From contig NZ_CP120997.1 in NCBI RefSeq assembly GCF_030719295.1, positions 2,604,001 to 2,668,000 of the forward strand: a DNA stretch of 64,000 nt. The letters run 5' to 3'. Source of the stretch: Streptomyces sp. Mut1. GTDB taxonomy: Bacteria > Actinomycetota > Actinomycetes > Streptomycetales > Streptomycetaceae. Positions 59,839 to 64,000 of the stretch are shown one piece after another (positions within the stretch are counted from its first letter, which is position 1; each line of letters opens with the position of its first letter). The position numbers were made by a program, and so were the translations under genes. Below the pieces are notes generated by a model. The model searched no databases. It had not been told where the DNA came from and saw nothing but the letters and a program-made list of their open reading frames with translations.

Positions 59839-61095
59839 CTACACATAGTTCCCCGGCTCATCCAGCCACACCCGCTGCCCCGCCCCGCTCACCGTCAGGC
59901 CGAAGCGGGGCCAGTCCGGGTGGCCCTCGGTCGTCCACCAGGTGTGGGCGGCCCTGACCTCGTCCCAGAGGTGGCGGGGGCCGTGCTGCCAGATGCGGGT
60001 TTCCCGGCCGTCGTGGGTCAGGGCGCAGGCCCAGGAGCGGTCGTTCAGGCTGTAGAACCAGTGGGGTTGGGCGCCGTTCCGCTTCTCCGCGGCCACGTAC
60101 GTGCAGTCGCGTACGCGCAGGCTCAGTGCGAACGTCAGCGCGCTGAAGCGGTCGCCGGACGCGAGGGCCGCCGGTGCGGGGCCCGGTTCCAGGGTCGGGG
60201 CGGAGGTCGGCGGGCCCGGTGCGTACGTCTCGTGGTCGATCGGGGTCACCCGCTGGGACCGTAGCTTCATGAACTCGGCCGGGCCCGTGAACCGGCCGCT
60301 CGCCCTGTCCCCCTCCGGGTCCACCCTGAGCCTGACGATCCCGTCGGCGTTCGTGAAGGCCGTTCCCCACGGGGCGACGATGATTCCGCCGGGGCGGGTC
60401 TGCCTGACCCAGGAGTACGGGAGTTCGCGGACCCCGCACGTCGCGATCACCCGGTCGAAGGGGCCGTGGGCCGGCGCGCCCGCGCAGCCGTCGCCGTGGA
60501 TGACCTCGACCGGGGCGCCGAAGAAGTGGGACAGGGCGCCTCGTGCCCGTACGGCCACCGCCTCGTCCACTTCTACGCTGACGACGTTCTCCTCGCCCAC
60601 CTTGTGGGCCAGAAGCGCGGCGTTCCAGCCCGTCCCCGTACCGATCTCCAGCACGCGGCAGTAGTCGTCCACCGTCAGTGCGTCGAGCATCCGGAACGCG
60701 ACGCTCGGCATCGACGCGGACGATGTCGCCAAGCGTCCTGGCTCGCTGCCCTCGTGGTCGCCGTCGTCCCACTGCGTGACGATCGGCACGTCGGCGTTCG
60801 CGTAGCCACGCCATGCCGCCACGTCCTCGGCGCGCGAGGCGTGGACCGTCGTCCCCTTCGTCAGGTCGAACGGCCACATGCGGTCCGGCAGGAACGCCTC
60901 CCGAGGCACCTGCGTGTACGCGTCCAGCCAGCCTCGCTTCAGTACGCCGGCCGTCGTGAGGGCGTACCCCACCTCCTCGCGGGTGGGGTACGCCGTTGCT
61001 GTCCGCTCGCTCATGCCGTGCACAGGGACTTCGGCCGGCCTGGGGACACCGGGGCCGCCGGCCGCGCGGGCGACCAGGTTGTTCGTCGAACTCAT
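59839..61095 (-). CDS. PIMT-like SAM methyltransferase
   Basis: A 418-residue methyltransferase related to protein L-isoaspartate methyltransferase and to the TgmC-like enzyme at 52831. SAM motif I is VLEIGTGTGWNAALLA near residue 170, followed by VVSVEVDEAVAVRARGAL and PFDRVIATCGVRELPYSWV. A C-terminal extra domain ends DWPRFGLTVSGAGQRVW, and the TgmC-like protein has REDFGLTVTPAGQRAW at the same place. ATG at 61095 has GAGAGGA upstream. With the small gene before it and the DUF5753 regulator divergent from it, it may act on a peptide, but no ATP-grasp gene is present. Confidence 0.87.
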   Translation of the reverse strand: MSSTNNLVARAAGGPGVPRPAEVPVHGMSERTATAYPTREEVGYALTTAGVLKRGWLDAYTQVPREAFLPDRMWPFDLTKGTTVHASRAEDVAAWRGYANADVPIVTQWDDGDHEGSEPGRLATSSASMPSVAFRMLDALTVDDYCRVLEIGTGTGWNAALLAHKVGEENVVSVEVDEAVAVRARGALSHFFGAPVEVIHGDGCAGAPAHGPFDRVIATCGVRELPYSWVRQTRPGGIIVAPWGTAFTNADGIVRLRVDPEGDRASGRFTGPAEFMKLRSQRVTPIDHETYAPGPPTSAPTLEPGPAPAALASGDRFSALTFALSLRVRDCTYVAAEKRNGAQPHWFYSLNDRSWACALTHDGRETRIWQHGPRHLWDEVRAAHTWWTTEGHPDWPRFGLTVSGAGQRVWLDEPGNYV

Positions 61096-61138
61096 CTGTT
61101 CCGTCCTCTCGGTGGGGGCATTCGTTCTGACGCGGCTT

Positions 61139-61399
61139 CTACAGGCGGTACCGGGCGTGTCTGCTGTTGGTTTCTCGTACGCGTTCGCGGATGCCGTCCG
61201 GCGATCCCGGCTGCGGCGGTGCGTCCGGGCAGACGGCCGCGCCGCATCTGCACGGAGGGAACTCCGCCAGCGATGCGTAGCGCGTGAGGTCGGGGCCCTT
61301 CCGCAGGGCGTCCTCGCCGGCGCGGGTGGGAAGTGGGCCGGATGTCGGGGCGGCTCCATGCTCTTCTGCAGGCACGCTTTCGTGTCCCTCCGTAGCCAT
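61139..61399 (-). CDS. Small protein upstream of the PIMT-like methyltransferase
   Basis: An 86-residue protein with a His/Glu/Pro-rich start and the element YASLAEFPPCRCGAAVCPD, whose three Cys could bind metal. It is 43 bases upstream of the methyltransferase gene on the same strand, so the two are likely co-transcribed. It could be a peptide substrate, but it lacks a graspetide-like leader. Moderate confidence that it is a real gene. Confidence 0.55.
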   Translation of the reverse strand: MATEGHESVPAEEHGAAPTSGPLPTRAGEDALRKGPDLTRYASLAEFPPCRCGAAVCPDAPPQPGSPDGIRERVRETNSRHARYRL

Positions 61400-61477
61400 T
61401 TCACTACCAGGAGCGCTTAGCGTGGCCTAGCTTCACGGGGAGAGCAACGTGGCAACGTAGCGGTCAGGGAGGGCACG

Positions 61478-62347
61478 TTGGTCAATATCAAGAAGCTGAA
61501 TCCGGGCTCGTCACCGCGAGCCGCCTACGGCGCGCGATTGCGCGCGATGCGTGAGGGACGGGACTGGATTCAGGATCACCTCGCCACGGTGGTCGGGTGC
61601 AGCGGGCGCCATATCTCGGCGATCGAGACCGGTCGCAAATCGGCAACCCTGCTTTTCTCACGGAAGATTGATGCCGCGTTCGGCCTGGTCGGTACGCCCG
61701 AATCCTTCGAGCGCGAATGGCGCGGGATCAAGCACGGCAGCATGCTGGAGGGATTCCCCGAATACGTGGGTTATGAGAGCCGGGCCGTGGAGGTCCGGCT
61801 CTTCCAAGTCAGTGTCATCCCCGGCCTGATGCAGACCCCGGAGTACGCACGGGCCTTGAACGATGGCTACGTACAACGTGGGTCCGTCACCGCCGAACAG
61901 TCCGAGGAACGCGTCTCGCTCGTGCTGGAGCGGCAGGCCACGCTGGCGAGACCCGGACCGCCCATGGTGTTCGTCGTCGTGGACGAGAGCTGCCTCCTCC
62001 AGGAAGTCGGCGGCCCGGAGGTCATGAACGCCCAGCTACAACGGTTGGAAGAGCTGGCCGCGCTCCCGAACTGGATCCTTCACGTGGCGCCGTTCTCCCT
62101 GGGAGCGCGGCGGGCATTCCACCTGCCCGTCAACCTGCTCACTCTCGCCGACCGGTCCATCGTCGCGTACGCCGAGTCCGAAGCCCAGGGCCACGTCGAG
62201 CGCGAGACCTCGCTCGTTGTGCCCATGCTCACGGCCTACCATCAGCTTCAGAGCGAGTCGCTGTCGCAAGCGGAGTCAGTGGCCATGATCAGCCGGTTAC
62301 GGAAGGGCTCCCCGTGCCACCACAGCCGGGATCGTCCCTGTCAGTGA
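61478..62347 (+). CDS. XRE-family regulator with DUF5753 domain
   Basis: A 289-residue regulator. Residues 17-65 are the helix-turn-helix (YGARLRAMREGRDWIQDHLA, VGCSGRHISAIETGRK). The rest is DUF5753: FPEYVGYESRAVEVRLFQ, VIPGLMQTPEYARAL, VVVDESCLLQEVGG and IVAYAESEAQGHVE. The TTG start has GGGAGGG four to five bases upstream. A TTA codon at 62297 suggests bldA dependence. It is divergent from the small protein and methyltransferase genes. DUF5753 proteins are usually followed by a DUF397 gene; none is recognisable here. Confidence 0.87.
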   Translation: MVNIKKLNPGSSPRAAYGARLRAMREGRDWIQDHLATVVGCSGRHISAIETGRKSATLLFSRKIDAAFGLVGTPESFEREWRGIKHGSMLEGFPEYVGYESRAVEVRLFQVSVIPGLMQTPEYARALNDGYVQRGSVTAEQSEERVSLVLERQATLARPGPPMVFVVVDESCLLQEVGGPEVMNAQLQRLEELAALPNWILHVAPFSLGARRAFHLPVNLLTLADRSIVAYAESEAQGHVERETSLVVPMLTAYHQLQSESLSQAESVAMISRLRKGSPCHHSRDRPCQ

Positions 62348-62466
62348 CTCCGAGCAAGCGACCGCCCCGTCGTGACCGTCTCCACCGATGCCTTCGCCGA
62401 CCGGGCCTACGGGCTTCGCCCATGTGCCGCTCGGCCTACGTATTGGTCGTCTGTATCACTGAAACC

Positions 62467-62494
62467 AGGACAATCCCGCGCGTGCGGGGAGCAG
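62467..62494 (-). CRISPR. Lone degenerate CRISPR repeat
   Basis: AGGACAATCCCGCGC then GTGCGGGGAGCAG matches the array 3 type repeat with one base missing from the CCCC tract and a CC-to-CA change. No second copy or leader is near. It lies between the DUF5753 gene and the frameshifted gene and is likely the last trace of another array. Confidence 0.6.
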
Positions 62495-62607
62495 AGCAGC
62501 CCGTCCGGGTGTCCCGCGTAGGTGAACCCTGCGGGTTCCGGATCAAGGTTGCGAGGGACATTGCGTAGTCCGCGGGTACCTTGCCAAACGTCGGGTCCAA
62601 AACGCCT

Positions 62608-62888
62608 TCAGCCGAAGGTGCCATCGGCTCGGGCGAAGAAGCGTTCGCAGCCGTCGTGCTCGAACGCACTTGTCCGTCAAACGGCGAGTCGGCGTTGGCG
62701 CACGCTCCCCAGTCCAGGCCTAGCTCGCCGCTCAGAGCGATCCAGAACTTGCATCCACCGCACTGCTCGTCGAACCACTCGTCCCGATAGTCGGGGTCCC
62801 GGGTGGAGCGGTTGAGTAGCCGCAACCAGCGCTCGTGCACCTCGTCGTCTCCGCCCTCGTCGTCTGCCCGCAGCCCGTCCGGTGCCAT
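62608..62888 (-). pseudogene. Frameshifted gene for a small Cys-rich protein
   Basis: The frame starting at ATG 62888 encodes WFDEQCGGCKFWIALSGELG then CANADSPFDGQV, a conserved small Streptomyces protein. After CAAGTGCG at about 62665 the continuous frame turns into unrelated Ser/Ala/Pro sequence. In the shifted frame the expected continuation FEHDGCERFFARADG appears and ends at TGA 62608. One missing base (CG where CGN is needed) explains this. The continuous frame would run on to 62436, across the lone CRISPR repeat. Either the gene is broken or there is a sequencing error. Confidence 0.75.
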
Positions 62889-63037
62889 CTGCTACCCGCC
62901 CTCCTGTCGAATCCGCAAGGTCAACCTGTACGGACTCGGCGCCGATCCGCCAGCTGATTCCTGCGAGCCGCAGACGATCGGCTCAGCCTGTCGCAGGCGT
63001 CCCCTGCACAGGACACCGGGCCCTGCATCACGGCCAC

Positions 63038-64000
63038 GGGCCCACCCCCGCACGCGCGGGGAGCCGGCACGCCCCGTTGTGGCCCTGCCCCCGGACCGGG
63101 GACCATCCCCGCGCGGGCGGGGAGGAGGCGTTGGCGGCTGCGACCGCAAGCCCGTTGCCGGGGCCATCCCCGCACGCGCGGGGAGCAGAGCCAGGGCCTT
63201 CCCCCGCTCCCGCGCCGGTGGCCGGATCACGGGGCCATCCCCGCGCGTGCGGGGAGCAGGGCGGCACGATCGGCGCGGTCATCGTCCGGGCGGGGCCATC
63301 CCCGCGCGTGCGGGGAGCAGAATTCGATGTACGCGGCGCCCGCGCGCATCGCAGGGCCATCCCCGCGCGTGCGGGGAGCAGGTGCTGGACGGCGAAACCC
63401 CCGCACGGGTCGCGGGGCCATCCCCGCACGCGCGGGGAGCAGCCCGGCGGAGGAGACGGAGGGGGGCCGCCGCCGGGGCCATCCCCGCACGCGCGGGGAG
63501 CAGCGAGACCGAGATCGAACAGATCCAGTCCCGTAGGGGCCATCCCCGCACGCGCGGGGAGCAGACCGCGGCGTGGGCCTTGGCCGGCGCCCAACGGGGG
63601 CCATCCCCGCACGCGCGGGGAGCAGGGATCGGCCGGACTTGGTGCCGCCAGCCTGGCGGGGCCATCCCCGCACGCGCGGGGAGCAGCAGGCCCGGTGTCA
63701 CAGCATGGCGTGCTGCCTGGGGCCATCCCCGCACGCGCGGGGAGCAGAAGCCCTACCTGGCTGCCGCAACGGCGAAGAGGGGGCCATCCCCGCACGCGCG
63801 GGGAGCAGCAGGCGCTTTGCGACGCCCGCGAGCCGGTCCAGGGGCCATCCCCGCACGCGCGGGGAGCAGTTGGTGTGCTCGCCCCACCGGTCCATGGCGA
63901 TGGGGCCATCCCCGCACGCGCGGGGAGCAGCCAGGAACTCGCGAGCCGGCCACGCCGTACCCGGGGCCATCCCCGCACGCGCGGGGAGCAGCCGCCCCCG
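63038..64000 (-). CRISPR. CRISPR array 5, at least 16 repeats, runs off the window (type I-E-like)
   Basis: Repeats start at 63038, 63099, 63160, 63231, 63292 and then every 61 bases to 63963, where the window ends in a spacer. The two leftmost are decayed. Repeats 4-6 have loop GCGT like array 2; repeat 3 and repeats 7-16 have loop ACGC. One spacer (63189-63230) is 42 bases instead of 32. The minus-strand orientation means the leader and possibly cas genes lie to the right of 64000. Confidence 0.96.

Noticed and set aside
62314-62568. A DUF397 gene after the DUF5753 regulator
   Set aside because: The 84-residue frame lacks the Trp-Lys-Ser type motif of DUF397 and runs through the lone CRISPR repeat.

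Overview
The window is high-GC actinobacterial DNA, almost certainly from the chromosome of a Streptomyces. Codon third positions are nearly all G or C. Start/stop overlaps of the GTGA and ATGA type are common. TTA codons are rare: three seen, in the 9346, 52831 and 61478 genes. The families are typical of the genus: class E sortase with a LARTG substrate, DUF3311 plus sodium:solute symporter, DUF5753, DUF5919, DUF6879, and a graspetide cluster of the tgmABC type.

Layout. Bases 1-15180 are mostly housekeeping or metabolic: a sortase substrate, a ROK repressor divergent from a Gfo/Idh oxidoreductase with a perfect operator between them, a heme-degrading-domain protein, an FAA hydrolase, a YidC/DUF6412 pair, a symporter pair, a first STAND ATPase with its small membrane partner, a class E sortase, a SEC-C protein and an acetyltransferase.

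Bases 15325-39148 are a defence island of about 24 kb. Its first block (15325-22556, + strand) is a MORC-type GHKL ATPase, a Z1-domain ATPase, a Vsr-like nuclease and two DNA cytosine methyltransferases. The first methyltransferase has Arg where the catalytic Cys should be. A second, convergent block (22578-26532, - strand) has an HTH-GHKL ATPase and two genes of unknown function. A third block (26852-39148, + strand) has a small Thr/Val-rich protein, a 1599-residue sacsin-like ATPase fused to an SF2 helicase, a UvrD-like helicase, a DrmA-like helicase and a DrmB-like DUF1998 protein, with overlapping or closely spaced starts and stops. This looks like a DISARM relative with no methyltransferase or recognisable DrmC of its own.

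Bases 39179-49078 hold regulators, small hypothetical genes, a formyltransferase paralogue, a second STAND ATPase pair, a secreted protein, a Ser/Thr kinase and a phosphotransferase.

Bases 49272-64000 hold five type I-E-like CRISPR arrays or remnants and a lone repeat, with no cas gene in view. They surround a graspetide (tgmABC-like) cluster at 49716-53916 and a second PIMT-like methyltransferase locus. All repeats read on the minus strand. Four arrays are followed on their right by copies of one leader in different states of decay, and in three of these the leader is followed by the graspetide-type XRE-TPR regulator gene or by what looks like a relic of it. This suggests that an array-leader-regulator segment has been duplicated. 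The fifth array runs off the right edge.
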